From: Juglans regia
Lineage: Eukaryota; Streptophyta; Magnoliopsida; Fagales; Juglandaceae
DNA: 64,000 nt
Reading direction: 5' to 3'
Assembly (NCBI RefSeq): GCF_001411555.2
Contig: NC_049903.1
Location: 34,282,145 to 34,346,144 of the forward strand
Shown here in pieces: positions 11,901 through 24,000 of this stretch; within the stretch, counting starts at the first letter, position 1, and each line of letters begins with the position of its first letter. The translations under genes were made by a program, and so were the position numbers. The notes under the pieces are model-generated. The model saw nothing but the letters and a program-made list of their open reading frames with translations. It searched no databases and had not been told where the DNA came from.

Positions 11901-12009
11901 CAACACTCCACTTCACACTCACCTAAATTATAAAACCTACTAATCATGTATACTGCCCATGTACATCATTCCAACACCAAATAACCAAATAAATCTAATA
12001 GCCCATAAA
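8985..12009. other. A+T-rich intergenic DNA
   Basis: It starts with the 3' untranslated region of LTP gene 1. After that there are (TA)n runs (about 9341-9352), long A+T-rich tracts (9790-10250), a hairpin at 10710-10756 and, at 10900-11230, G+C-poor sequence with CGCGACAAC and TTTGCGACC words like those in CACTA relics. No gene recognised. Confidence 0.4.
10710..10756. repeat. Inverted repeat (hairpin)
   Basis: CGCCTCATGAA (10710-10720) and its exact reverse complement TTCATGAGGCG (10746-10756) flank a 25-base loop. The right arm runs on into GGGTATC, which could alternatively pair with GATAC at 10681 and CCCGCC just downstream. Function unknown. Confidence 0.6.
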
Positions 12010-13233
12010 AGGGAGAGAAAGAGAGAGAGCTATACAAATCTATGGCTACCAAAAGAAAAAAGGAAACAATACAAAGTTCATGACATGTTTTCTCAAAGCC
12101 AAACGAATTTCGGGTGAAGCAGTTGTTGCATAGAAGTTGTTTGTTTCAAGGCTTCATTCTTCAATGGCGCTGCTTCTTTTTTTGGCTGCTCTTTGCAAGA
12201 ACACAACTGAAGAAATAAAACAATCTTGTAAGAATCATGTGTAAACAGAAAACAGCCACTTCAGATAGTAAAATAAACAAATATATATGCATATAACAGC
12301 AAATTCGGATTTAGATAGCTATTTAATCTTTTTATCTTCTTGCCAGAGGTTTTATGATTTATCCTTGGGCTATTAGCCTACAAGGATTACAAGTCTAGAA
12401 GCAGCAAGGCCTGTTTGTTTGACTGAATAAGCTTCCATTGTTCTTAAAATTGTTGTAGCTGAGAGGCTTAAACTTGTTTCATGAACCGATGCTCTAGTGT
12501 TTATCACACCACCATCTATCTATCAAACTCAATTCTTGGGAGCATGTTATTATTCACACCTACTTTAAGACTCCCATCACTATAAAAGCATAAAATTTGG
12601 GATGAAATAAATTACCCAAAACTATAATATTATTCCAAAATTAGGGAATGAATTAAAGATTAGAAAAAGAGAGGAAACAAGAAAAAGAATATAAAAGAGA
12701 AATGTCTGCGAAACAAAAGAGGCTAAACTGGTGGAAGGGATCAAACTCACCGACTTCAAGTATATTAAAGACTTTGTGGTGGGAAAGACACCATTGAGCT
12801 CACAACAAGATCAATTAAAATCCTAAAGGAGCATTACTAACAACTACTACTAACACAATTAACATGCAGTTGCAATTTCCTGGACAAGACAACAATCTAA
12901 CCAAACCTGTATAACGATTTAAAAAATTCATGACACAAAAACCAAGTGGTTCCATCAAAATTTATCCTGCAAAGTACAATATATATAGCAAGTGCCCAGC
13001 CATTATAGCAACATGGAAGAAAGATTGCTATCTATAGGCTGCTCGCACCCACTAACTAGTATTAAACAACTAATATTAAAAAGAAACAGAAAACGTGTTA
13101 CAGCTTCCAAGGCATCATATATCTTCAAGTCCAACACTACTCTCTCACATATTTGAGGGTAAAAAAAAAGAAAATGAACAAGAAATAAATTATTAGTGTG
13201 ATTTATGAGAGTGGTTGAAAATAGAAATAGAAG

Positions 13234-13464
13234 CATACCTTTCTTGGAGGAAAGCCAGAGCAGAGTTAACATCGGGAATTAAATGAGGATATTTGGGATG
13301 ACTCTAGAGTTAGCCCTTATACCAATCCTATTAAAATTAATAGAAATAGGAAATTACTTTGGGGCAAGGTAAGTGGCTTGACATTGATTGTGAAATACTT
13401 GTAATTGCAGAGTATTGCATGAATTTCACTTGGGCAGAGCCACCTTGTTTTGGCTTATTAAATC
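13234..13464 (-). pseudogene. CAMTA transcription factor gene fragment (CG-1 domain)
   Basis: On the minus strand, one exon-like segment (13464-13358) encodes AKTRWLCPSEIHAILCNYK followed by YFTINVKPLTLPQ. This is the start of the CG-1 DNA-binding domain of calmodulin-binding transcription activators (family form RWLRPNEIHAILCNYKYFTI.VKP..LP). It is preceded by an acceptor AG (13465-13466) and followed by a donor GT (13356-13357). An acceptor (13304-13305) then opens a second segment that reads KSSQISSFNSR where the family has KSG.I.LFDRK, but it soon shifts frame and stops. Two stops also stand just before AKTRW. So it is a decayed genomic piece with its intron kept, not a processed copy. 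The calmodulin-binding IQ motifs and ankyrin repeats are not seen. A functional CAMTA is excluded. Confidence 0.8.
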
Positions 13465-14558
13465 TGTTCATGCAAAAATGAACACTAAAGAAAAGCATGA
13501 GAATTAAACTATCAATAAATAAAGAACTCGCACCCCAATTATAATGTTTAACATAAATGTAGAACTTTGTCAAATTGTACAAGGTTAAACATTCATTAAC
13601 ATAAATGCAGTCTTAGCTATTTTTCCAGTCTTAAAAATAAAAATAATTTCCATTAGATTTTTTTTATAAAATGTTTACAACAATTGATCTAGTAGGGCTA
13701 GGTGAACAACAATCATTTCCAAATTGTCAAATTATGTGAATTATGTATAATTTCTTAACATAAATAAAATAATGGCCTTTTAGATATTCAAAGAAGTTTT
13801 TTAATCAAGGTAAACGAAGTCAAACAAAAAAAACACTAGGAAAATGGATGAATTTCCAAACGACAAATCAACCAAGCACAAACTGCTGAAGAATTACTTT
13901 CATGGCTTATAAAAGCGAAGTTCTAAGCAACTTACCCCGCTGCTCAAAAAACACTGGAAAAATGCATGGAAGTGCTCTTCTACCTTTAATTATAAGCCCG
14001 AAATTAGGTCTTAGAAATCACTAAAAAATAGTTTTCAAAGTGATTTTATTGCTATGAAATAGGAGAAACACTTCCTCAAAGGCATTCTAACCAAACCCTT
14101 TTTAAACCCTAAAATGAAGCCCATTCGATTAAAGTTTAATAGGTCCACGAATTTTTGCCACCTTGGTAAAGTTTCTCGAGGAAGTTTCCACCCACCCAAG
14201 ATTGACCACCCACTGCTCAAGACAGCCTTCAAATAGTTCTTGATAGAAAAGTAAAGGCCACCTCACCACAAGCACCTACATGGCACTTCAAGCAGCCCAT
14301 ACCATGGGCAACTTCTCCCTATTTCTGGCCAAGAATTCCATCACTCAACTGTCACTCAAGGCCTTACTCTACCCTTCAGTTTTTTCTAAGAAAAGTGCAT
14401 ACCATTCCCCTTCTCATTTCATCTCTTCTCCCACATGTTTTCTAGATAGGAACTTAGAAGCTCTTTTGAGCAGTTTTCTGAGCCTTTTTTGTTGTAGTTT
14501 TTGAAATCATTGTAAATATTTTGTCACGATAATAGTTTCATGAGAGTTGTAAATCAAC
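13465..14558. other. Gene-free stretch
   Basis: A+T-rich. A good donor-like GGGGTAAGT occurs on the minus strand near 13935, but I could not tie it to the CAMTA fragment. The open frame at 14280-14504 (plus) has no family motif. Nothing supported. Confidence 0.35.
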
Positions 14559-14898
14559 TTAAGGGATTCTTAGGAAATGAGATGAGATGAAAATTTTGTG
14601 AATAATATTATGATAGTTTGTGAATAGTAGTGAGATAGTTTGAGTTATGTATTTATTAGATTTTGAGAAATGAGAGAAAAAAGTTGAATAAAGAATATTA
14701 TAAGTTAAAATATTGTTAGAATATAATTTTTATTTTTCGTATTTGAAAAAATTGAATTGATTTTTTTTTTTTTGTTTAAAAGTTTAGAAAAATTGTAATG
14801 ATTAGTTTAAAAGTGTTTGTATTTGAATGATGTTTGGAAAAGAGATAAGATGAGATGAGATTAGATGAAATGAAAATTGTTTCCAAACATTCCCTTAA
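14559..14898 (+). mobile_element. MITE copy 1 (GATGAGATGAGAT family)
   Basis: The ends are near-perfect inverted repeats: TTAAGGGATT at the left and ATTCCCTTAA at the right. The interior has the family words GAGATGAGATGA, GTTGAATAAAG, ATATTGTTAGAATATAAT and AAAAATTGTAATGATTAG. There is no coding capacity. It sits against, and probably inside, the gypsy gag relic that continues at 14899. No clear target duplication is seen. Confidence 0.7.
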
Positions 14899-15223
14899 TC
14901 TCAGCCAACAAATTAATGAAACCTTAAGCCTGTAGAGTACTAGGAAACTTTGGTAAATCAATATTGAAGCATAGGTCTTCATGTTGTTCCTCTCGAGCAC
15001 GGTGCTCTTGAAATACAACAAGATTGTGATACAGTGTCTCGAAACTAGAGTCTCAATCATGGTCATCCATAGGATCCTCCAAGTTCTGCACCTCTGGACG
15101 CTGGGTTAATTCTGTTATTTGTCTCTACAAATCTGTAATCACGTCCTATAAGTTACGATCATGGTGAATGGCTTCCTCATTCAGGGCCTACTCATACTGA
15201 TCATGAACTTTACCACCAGTCAT
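14899..15223 (-). pseudogene. Ty3/gypsy gag relic, N-terminal part, copy 1
   Basis: The minus strand from ATG at 15223 reads MTGGK, then pieces such as ALNEEA, DVITDL, RQITELTQRPEVQNLEDP, SSFETLYHN and HRAREEQHEDL. Plant Ty3/gypsy gag N-termini have this layout (LQRQ..ELTQRL, then a HRAREEQHED-type segment before the gag core). Several in-frame stops make it dead. It ends at the MITE boundary. A second copy of the same family is at 31240-31672, which lets the frame be recognised. Confidence 0.7.
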
Positions 15224-15990
15224 GAAAATTGTAAAGTTCTCATACCAACTAACGCCAGATATAATTATGATTATTTTGATGGTTAGTTAATCAACATAAA
15301 TTAGGGTTTAGGACTTAGAAAAGATGGAAAATATATAGAAGAATCTGTAAAAGATTGATTAAATATAAGATTTGCAATTATTTCGTGAAGCCCATTACTC
15401 AATCTTAAATAGTTTTAAAATTCGAAATTATGAGAATTCTCACAATAAGAAAAAATCTAAATTATTACATAAAAATTAAATACATAAGTAAACAAGAATC
15501 CTGTCAAAAAATTGACCAAAATTGAGATCAGAATTGCTTTCAAAACTTGGAATGAAGTATTTTCTAAGATAATAAAAATGGACGTAAATAGATTATTTGG
15601 GGAATAAACAACTGATATTGCTCCAGCCTAAACAAGATATTAAGCTTTTCTTTTTCATATTTATGTAAGTTTACCTTCTTAAAGTAGTTCAGTATAATCA
15701 ACGTAGAATCTAAACTCGGGTAACCGGTATCAATTGATCTGGTTTACATCATTTTCACAAACTCTTGAGAATTCTAGTTTGTTCGGATTGAGTTGATAGT
15801 GCAGCTAACTAGATAAGAAACCGTACGTTATCATCCAAAACTTGCGGTTCGAATGGTTTATTAGAATCAATAATAATTGCACTTATATGGACAACGGGTA
15901 TCAAACGGTACCTTAAAACTTAACGCTGAAAAACTCCTTCCTTCGTTGATCAGCTTTGTAATTTGTGAAATCATATGATTTATTGCCACC
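15224..15990 (-). repeat. Leader/LTR relic of the gypsy element, copy 1
   Basis: This non-coding stretch upstream (minus strand) of the gag relic matches 31690-32250 along most of its length, for example AAATCTAAATTATT, CAAAACTTGGAATGAAG and AGATATT..CAGATATTG-type words. It is the 5' leader and probably part of the LTR of the same retrotransposon family. Confidence 0.6.
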
Positions 15991-16907
15991 AAATGGCGTA
16001 CGTACGTAGGACCAATCCGCCACCCACAAATGTCTAATGTCATGCAGTTACTACCAGCTCGTCACATCCATCTGCGGCCGGATTAGTAATTATTGGTACA
16101 TGCATGATCATGCTATGTCACCCTCATATTTGTTACGTATCGAAAGATGACCTGCCATTGCGGACTCCATCACTATCCATACTTTTTGAAAGGGAAAAAA
16201 AAAAATTGTTATTAATCCTAAATCTAGAGTAAAAGATATATATATATATATACATAAAAAAGATTTCATAAAATTTATAATTATCAGAGGAAATTTCGTA
16301 AACAACATTAAGAATTTAATAAGAACTAATTTTATGTGTATATTTCTCTCTTACTCTAAACCGGCGCTAAAAAACTCGAGAGGATCTCAATGCAGCTGCC
16401 TATATGTTTTGGTTGTCAATTAATTAACCAACCATGTTGAGCACATAATCATCCTTGGACTTTGTACTCTCTCAATTATTTCCTTACAATTAGGATGTAT
16501 TTTGGTATGGAAAATCGATGTTTTTGAAGTATGGATCACATAGTCTCCGATCTTATTATAAATCATTATGTCATTAAAATTATATATATAATGATAATGT
16601 ATCTGTGTCTTTAGACTATGTAATAATTATTATTTTAATTTAATAAAAATAATGGCTACAACACTCACCAAGCATAAAAATTTACACCAACAATATAAAA
16701 AAAATATTGTCCTTTCCCTTTTGTTTGAATGGGCCAAGCAGCCGACTGTATTGTGGATGGGCTTATATTGATAGTTGGGCAACTTCGGTCCCCCTCTTTA
16801 ACAAATTTAATTTTTGGGGGAATAAAACATCCAACGAAAAAAAGGACGATCCTTAAAAAAATAAAAAGAAGGAAAGAAAGAAAGAAAGAGAACAAGGATT
16901 TGTTTAT
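15991..16907. other. A+T-rich intergenic DNA
   Basis: No gene or recognisable element. Contains a (TA)n run near 16238-16252. Confidence 0.4.
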
Positions 16908-17265
16908 TTTTAGAGATGAGATGAGATTAAAGTTAAAAAATTGAATAAAGTATTGTTAGAATATATTTTTTAATATTATTTTTATTTTAAAATTTAAAAA
17001 AATTAAATTGTTTATTTTATTTTATATTGAAAGTTAAGAAAGTTGTAATTATTAGATGAGATGAGATGTTTTCTGAAAACAAATAAGGCCGGCTTTGTTT
17101 TATAAAAGAAACGATTTTATTTCATCTTATTATTATAATTTTTAAATTTAAAAAAATAATAATAATATTAAAAAATAATATTTTAATAATATTTTATTTA
17201 ACTTTTTAACTTTTAAATAAAATATCTCAATTCATATCATTAACCTAAACATAACCTAAATCTCG
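16908..17265. mobile_element. MITE copies 2 and 3, head to head
   Basis: Copy 2 (about 16908-17092, plus) has GAGATGAGATGAGATTAAAG, TTGAATAAAGTATTGTTAG and TTGTAATTATTAGATGAGATG. Directly after it, copy 3 (about 17094-17265) reads as the reverse complement (ATTTCATCTTATTATTATAA .. AATAATATTTTAATAATA .. ATCTCAATTCA). The pair forms a long A+T-rich inverted repeat of about 350 bp. Confidence 0.65.
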
Positions 17266-17607
17266 GCCACGCTGTAGTACTGTTCGTGACATGCCAGGAT
17301 GGGAAGGGTCCATTTCAGGGTGGCTCCATCCCCCATCCACTTAGGCGGTTTTTAAAGTTGAAAGAAATCGAGGAGTAAAAAAATTAAAAATAACATCTAT
17401 TAATTAATTAGGAGGGAGGAGGGAGAGAGGATCGGATCAAATCAAAACCTTCTGGCGATTTCATTTCATTTCATATATATATATATATATATATATAATA
17501 GTTTCAAATACCAGTAATGCTAACTGCACAGGATAAATACACTCAAAGATAAAACGAAAAAAGGTCGATTTTTTCACTGTATTCACGTGCCTCAATCACT
17601 TTCCTTC

Positions 17608-17646
<39 letters not shown>

Positions 17647-18089
17647 CCCTAAACTGAAAAACAAAAGTTGAAAATAGTTTTCTCTTCTTTTTCTTTCTTA
17701 GTATACAATCATTGCATTTTTTCTTTCCCCTTTCTCGTTTCTTCTTTGTTTAGTATTCAATCATATCATCCAGATACCCGAAAAATAATGCACTTTTTCA
17801 AACAGAGTAGCACTGCTTTCTGAAAAGCAAGCTTTAATACACTTGTCTGTAGTACCTGCACTGACAAAACATTTCCCGAGAAGCTGATCTTTTCTGAAAC
17901 ATGCAGTGTAATGGTGACTACATATTGGTATGGATCTCACATGCGAGCAGTAATTTCTACTTGGGAATTAAACATGCTTTTTTCAGGTTCTCTACTAGAC
18001 ATTTCCATCGATCGCTTTAATTCACATCTAGTACTAGAGACCAGCATTTATCGCACCCAACCGAATTCCACCAAAACACAGTAATTATT
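17266..18089. other. Intergenic DNA upstream of LTP gene 2
   Basis: Contains two (TA)n microsatellites, about 17473-17498 and 17613-17640, and otherwise unremarkable A+T-rich promoter-distal sequence. Confidence 0.5.
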
Positions 18090-18101
18090 CCCAACTACCA
18101 A
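18090..18101 (+). promoter_or_regulatory. CCCAACTACCAA promoter motif, LTP gene 2
   Basis: Exact copy of the 12-mer before LTP gene 1. It stands 48 bases before the TATA box. The surrounding promoter is otherwise diverged, so its conservation suggests a binding site. Confidence 0.55.
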
Positions 18102-18148
18102 ACCTGAAACGCATTACACTTCGACAAAACACCACCCTGCATATGCAT

Positions 18149-18156
18149 TATATAAA
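18149..18156 (+). promoter_or_regulatory. TATA box, LTP gene 2
   Basis: TATATAAA followed by CACCA, about 110 bases before the first ATG, in the same position and context as in LTP gene 1. Confidence 0.75.
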
Positions 18157-18266
18157 CACCAACCTTAGGAGCGCTTCTTACAATACTCAGAGTCGGTAGC
18201 CAACATCCATCTTAAAGCTAGCTTGGGATTGTAATTCTTTGCTGCTCGCATTAAACAATATTTTTC

Positions 18267-18803
18267 ATGATGGCTAGCTTTGTTAATGTCTTTAAATTGG
18301 GTTTGTTGCTGGCGGTGGTGTGCATGGTGGTAGGTGCACCAAAGGGCACAGAAGCAGCGATAACATGTGGGCAGGTGGTGAATTACCTGACCCCATGCAT
18401 TTCTTATGTAGCAAATGGTGGGAGTGTGCCGACTACGTGCTGCAGTGGGATCAAGTCCCTCTTCGGCCTGGCTCGCACCACAGGTGACCGTCAGGGCGTT
18501 TGCAATTGTCTAAAGCAAGCTGTCAACGGAGTTTCATACACTCCTTACAATCTTAATCTCGCAGCTGGACTTCCCAAGAAATGTGGCGTCAATATTCCTT
18601 ACAAGATCAGCCCCTCTGTAGATTGCAAAAGGTACTGCGACTCTCTCGATCGATCTCTCCCCTCTCTAGATCTCAAATTCATCATGTCCATATGCCTAAT
18701 ACTACTACTGTATTACTATGAGATATATCTTATTTCATGGAATGTTGCTAACGTTCTTTCTGTTGCCCTTGCTTTATTATAACCTCGATGCAGCGTGAAG
18801 TGA
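18267..18803 (+). CDS. Non-specific lipid-transfer protein, type 1, diverged paralogue
   Basis: Exon 1 is 18267-18631 and exon 2 is 18794-18803; the intron runs from GTACTG (18632) to GATGCAG (18793). Reading through the intron would give a long hydrophobic tail; splicing gives the family ending DCKSVK and 124 residues. There are two Met codons in a row (18267, 18270); either may start. Residues 1-30 form the signal peptide, and the mature chain begins AITCGQVV. Eight cysteines are spaced C-9-C-13-CC-19-C-1-C-24-C-13-C, so the loop before the seventh cysteine is two residues longer than in gene 1. GDRQ and PYKIS are kept. It should bind lipid and be secreted like other nsLTP1 proteins. The shared intron position, orientation and promoter motifs with the gene at 8167 indicate an old tandem duplication. 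AATAAA lies at about 18853. Confidence 0.94.
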
Positions 18804-20096
18804 TCTGCAGATTGATAAGAGGCATCGTAGAAATCAAGTTGGGTCAGCGTGAGAATAAATATCGGTGCCTTTTGTTCACCTGGGGATTTACAAGCTGACT
18901 TGCTTAATTTTCATGTTTCTATGTACTCGTAATTTCATCGACTAGAAATGGGTCTTGTTTATTTATATATATATATATATATATGTGCTAAGCGTCGGTC
19001 TTCTTGAGTTAGGCTGCTACTATGTACGCACTTTGCTTACGGAGGATATTATATATTCATGGTATAGGCCAGACCACGTTTCTGATCCAACCTCTCTGCA
19101 AGCAAACAACCAACAAATTAAATGGATCTTACATTAATTCAAGCTGCTTACTGCATAGGACGAACACACGACAAGTGTGTAATTAATATGGGGAAAATAG
19201 TATATATTTATCTTGCAATATCACTCCGATATTACCGTATGATATGATTCATCAACTTTATATTGAGTTTGTTATTTTAAATTAAAATGAGTACTTGATT
19301 TAATGGTTGACGAGCAGTACCACATCAACGCATGAGTACAATGATAAAGATAGAATAAGAATGCGAACATAGCATAAATATTCATATATATATATATATA
19401 TATGGGCGATTAAAAGATGGATTGACTTCAAATTGTGATTAAATTAATTGTGCTCCTAAAAGCAAACACCTTCTAGGTTTACCATATATTCACATTAACC
19501 TGGGATTGACAAATGGAACGACATCATCAAAGAATACAAACTAGTCATCATATATACCTGGTTCTCAAAATTTATGCATGGAAGATCAAATCACACTTAC
19601 ATATATAGTCAGCATGTATGATCTTCTCAGCACAATAACGAAATCTATAAATTTCTCTTTCAGCCTGTAAGAAATAGGTCAGAAAGATGGAGAAGAAAAA
19701 TTATTCCATTAAGTACGTTATTTCAAACCACTACGTACCCATGAGTACGAGACAAAGTACCATTACTCTCTAGGTCTAGATCACCTTGGTCCCTGCATGG
19801 TACTCTCTCAAGTGACGACTATAGAAGTATCCCATGTTCTCCAGCCATAACAAAGATCTTATGGGCCCCAAAATAAGAGAAATTGGAGACTGGGAGTAAA
19901 AGATATTCAATATATACCAACTTATAATTCAAGCAGAAAATGTGATTACAGTGAATCAAAGAATTGGGAGAAGGAAAACCAACTTGCATGGGGAAGAAAA
20001 GCTCACCACGATTTCTCTGAAAGGAAACAAGTGTGATTAATATTGCAAGTGAATCGCATGGTTCTTGGAGTGGCTAGTCTGCAGCACACTTGTCCG
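18804..20096. other. Intergenic DNA downstream of LTP gene 2
   Basis: Begins with the 3' untranslated region. (TA)n runs lie at about 18962-18982 and 19384-19402. No gene or element recognised. Confidence 0.45.
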
Positions 20097-20156
20097 GGTC
20101 AATCCTGTGAAGAAGACATATAGATCGAGATCTATGTCTTCTTCACATAATTGACC
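20097..20156. repeat. Tight 60-bp hairpin
   Basis: The left arm GGTCAATCCTGTGAAGAAGA plus CATATAGATC and the right arm GATCTATGTCTTCTTCACAT plus AATTGACC are reverse complements over nearly their whole length. There is one small bulge and a loop of about two bases. No surrounding gene explains it. Confidence 0.7.
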
Positions 20157-20740
20157 TGAACCAGAGATACCAGATCTAGATATAGTATGTTGGCCACATC
20201 AAAGAAGCATGGTCACTACCCTAGTGAGATCACATAAAATATTCCTTGCTCAATGAAGTCTAGAGGATAAAACCTCTCAACTATTATTCATATAGATCAT
20301 CAATTTTAAATGATTTTTCTTGTGTTTTCACTTTAAATTCCATATTAATTCTATATTAAGAAACCTAAACTTAGTTTGGGATCAATGTTAATAGTTTATT
20401 ATTTCTCTTAAACTTAATTTTAATTTAAGTTTTGTGGGTCTACATCCTTGAAATTAAATAATATATAGAAATTATACAAAATTCAGGAGCTATAGGAAAA
20501 AACTGGACAAATATTTCTATGTATATTGAAATTGTAAAAGATTTTAGAGAGAATATAGAAATTATAATTTTTTTAGGGGGGGCGCGGGGAGCAATTTCTA
20601 TATACATAGAGTGTATAAAATTTAGGGACTATTTTGAATTTCCAAAAAAAAATTGGCTATGTAGAACCGCCACTAGTGTTGACTTGCCAAAGCCACTCGC
20701 ATTATTACGATTTGATATTTAAATTTTTTGTCTTTCTTCT
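20157..20740. other. A+T-rich intergenic DNA
   Basis: No gene or recognisable element between the hairpin and the Copia element D. Confidence 0.4.
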
Positions 20741-21099
20741 TGTATATTGTAGGCAGCTGTATAGGATTATTGCTAAAGATATTTTTCTTGTATGTTAACC
20801 CATGATTTATGTGATCCACGGCCTGTTGGCACAATTGTATGTAAATCTTGTACGCATTCTGCAGAAATAACAGAGCATTATACTCACAACTTTGTCCCAT
20901 GTTCTTTACTTTTGACATGGTATCAGAGAGTCACACGAATCCTGTAATTTTTTCCCTTTCCATTATGTCTACCAGCAACTTTGCTTCGGGACAATCCAAT
21001 CCCACAAATGATGTTTCCTCTCCATATTTCTTGTACTCGACAGATCATCCTAGTGCGGTCTTATAAGTCTCTACTCCTCTCAATGGAGAAAACTATCCT

Positions 21100-24000
21100 A
21101 CATGAAAAAGAGTCATGAAGATGGCACTAAACGCCAAAAATAAATTTGGCTTTGTTGATGGCACCCTTAGCAAAACCTTCCACGGCAGAAGAAATCAAAT
21201 GGTGGGAACGTTGCAATGACATGATTCTCTCTTGGCTTCTAACGTCCATTGACAGCTCTATTGTCAACAATATCATCTACTGCAATGATCCTCGAGAGGT
21301 ATGGCTTGACCTTGAAGCTCTGTTTTCTCAAAGCAACAATCCCTGTATTTTTAAATTGAAGAGTGATATGTGCACCTTAGCTCAAGAAATTATTTCATTT
21401 TTCTGTCTATTATAATACCAATGAAAGCATATTGGGATGAACTAAATGCTTTGGCCAAACTTCCTATTTGTTCCTGTGGTGCGCACTCATGAAGGAGCTC
21501 CAACATCTTTGAGACACACAACAGATTTTTCAATTCTTAATGGGTCAAAATGATTCTTATGCATCTATACGGAGCCAAATTCTTGCTATGGACCCTCTTC
21601 CCGTGTTGCCGAGATTTATTCCATCATTCATCAACAAGAAAAGCAACGGATGTTGCATATTCCATCAGCCAGTACTGCTGAAAAATGTTGTTATGATAGT
21701 AAATCGGTCCAACTCCAACTCTCGCTCATCTGAATCCAAAGGACATGGTCGTGGATGACCCAAGTGTGATCATTGCGGAGCACTTGGCCATTGGAAAGAG
21801 ACCTGTTACAAACTGGTTGGATATCCACCCAACTGGGATCACTCTCGCAGCAATCGTCACGGCAATGGCAAATCAACTCAATCCACTGCTCACCATGCAA
21901 CCAGCAGCTACACTAGTTCCTCCAACAACACACCGTACGTCCGCTACTAACGGAAAGTTTGGATAGTAAGTTGAAATGAGATGAATTGAGGTGAAAGTCG
22001 AAAGTTGAATAAAATATTATTAGAATATAATTTTTTAATATTATTATTTTTTTAAGATTTAAAAAAACTGAATTACTTATTATATTTTATGCGAGAATTT
22101 GAAGAAGTTGTAATAAATAGATGAAAAAAATTAAGATGAGTTGGGAGATTTTTGTATTCAAACCAGGCCTAAGAGTTCTATCCCTAGCCTCTCCGCTGAG
22201 CAGTATCGCCAATTGGTGGAACTTATTTCTCTTGCGACGTTACCATTAGCCAATTTTGTTGGTAATATTTCTTTTACCTCTATTCATTCTTCCCCATCAT
22301 TTGAATGGGTCATTGACATCGGTGCATCCGACCACATGTCTTTCCATTTTTCCACAATTGTTGAATCCCAACCTGTGACTCAAGCATGCCGTATCAAACT
22401 CCCGACAAGTGAAATTGTTCCCATCAGTACTCGTATTGGCACTGTCCATTTATCCCACAGACTGAAGCTAGATGATATCCTTTATGTTCTTGATTTTCAA
22501 TTTAATCTCATCTCCTCTCCATTAGTAAAGTAACTCATGCTTTGAATTGTGTGCTCTCTTTTTCTCTTCTTTTTGTCTTTATCAGAACCTGTCCACGAGG
22601 AGGTTGACTTGAATGGGGCGAGGTTCATGATGGCCTTTTCTATTGCAAACCCTTTCGTCACTCCATATATGCAGCTCTTCCTTCCCATCGTGCATGTGAT
22701 CCTTTTTTATGGCATCACCGTTTAAGTCATCCGTCTACATCTTGCTTAAACAATACTATCAATATCTCTAGTTCCAATTTTTATTGTAATGTATGCATTC
22801 GAGCAAAACAAACCTCGACTACCTTTTCAAATCAATTCCAATAAAATCTCTACTATTTTTAATAGAATTTATTGTGACATTTGGGGTGGATATCCAACTC
22901 CCTCTACCTCTGGTTTCCATTATTTTATAACCGTTGTTGATGATTATTCTTGTAACACTTGGGGTATATCTCATGCTCTTTAAATCCGAAACTTTCACAT
23001 GTCTTCAACATTTTTGGTCTTTAGCTCGAAATCAATTTTAATGTTCCATTAATCATATCCGTACAAACAATGCTAATGAATTTATATCCCACCAGTTGTG
23101 GAATGAAAGCATCGCCATCTTCTTAATCTTACTTAATTTTTACGTTTCCAAGCCCACCTCACTTATCTTTTTTAGGGAGAATGTGTTTTCATAGCTACAT
23201 ATATTATCAATCGGATTCTCACCCCAAGCTTGACAACAAATCACCACATGAGCTCCTTTTCAACTCACCACCCACTTACGACCATCTCCGTGTGTTTGGT
23301 TGTATTTACTATACCCAAACCTTACATTCATGTCTTGAAAAATTTTCTCCGCGTGCACTCAAATGTGTTTTGCTTGGGTATCCTCATGGTTACAAAGCCT
23401 ACAAAGTCTATGATCTCGCTACCAAAAAAATCTTTGTTTCTCGCGATGTTACATTCGTTGAAACAAAATTTGCCTTCCAACATCTTACATCTTCTTCACC
23501 ATCCAACATTGCTCTCCCCTCCTTCATTTCTAATGAAATTCCTACCTTTTTATCAACCCCAAAAACTTTATTCCCTTCCTCTCCACCCCCACCCCCACCC
23601 TCAGTTGTTGCCACTCCCACAACTTGTTCTCTTCCTCCACCCCCCACATCACGGCCTCATTGTCATGTCACTCAACCAGCCTATTTAAATAATTATGTGT
23701 GTCCTACAAAACCAAGTGCGTCCGTTGCTGCGTCCTCTTCTGACTCCTCCATGGTAGGTACAACTCATTCCCTCACTAATTTTTTTTCTTAAGATCATTT
23801 TTCTTCCAAACATATGTCTTTCCTCTTAGATTTATCTCAACACCATGATCCCACAACTTATTCTCAAGCTGTCTGCCATTCTCATTGGTGTGAAGCCATG
23901 GCCTCTGAACATCTAGCCCTAGAATTCAATAATACTTGGACTCTTCAACCCCTTCCACTAGACAAAAAACTTATTGGTTACAAATGGATCTTCAAAAGCT

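Noticed and set aside
12101..12211. Minus-strand exon-like segment after TTTCTTCAG (reads CKEQPKKEAAPLKNEALKQT)
   Set aside because: Open and preceded by an acceptor-like site, but two frames look equally good, no family is recognised, and it could not be joined to the CAMTA fragment in phase.
13234..13299. Reading PKYPHLIPDVNSALAFLQE as an exon of an unknown gene
   Set aside because: Another frame of the same bases aligns better with the next stretch of the CAMTA CG-1 domain and follows its splice site.
23230..23688. 152-codon plus-strand frame in element D
   Set aside because: It is a shifted frame of the Copia integrase-RT linker (Pro/Ser-rich); the frame at 23181-23792 carries the family motifs.
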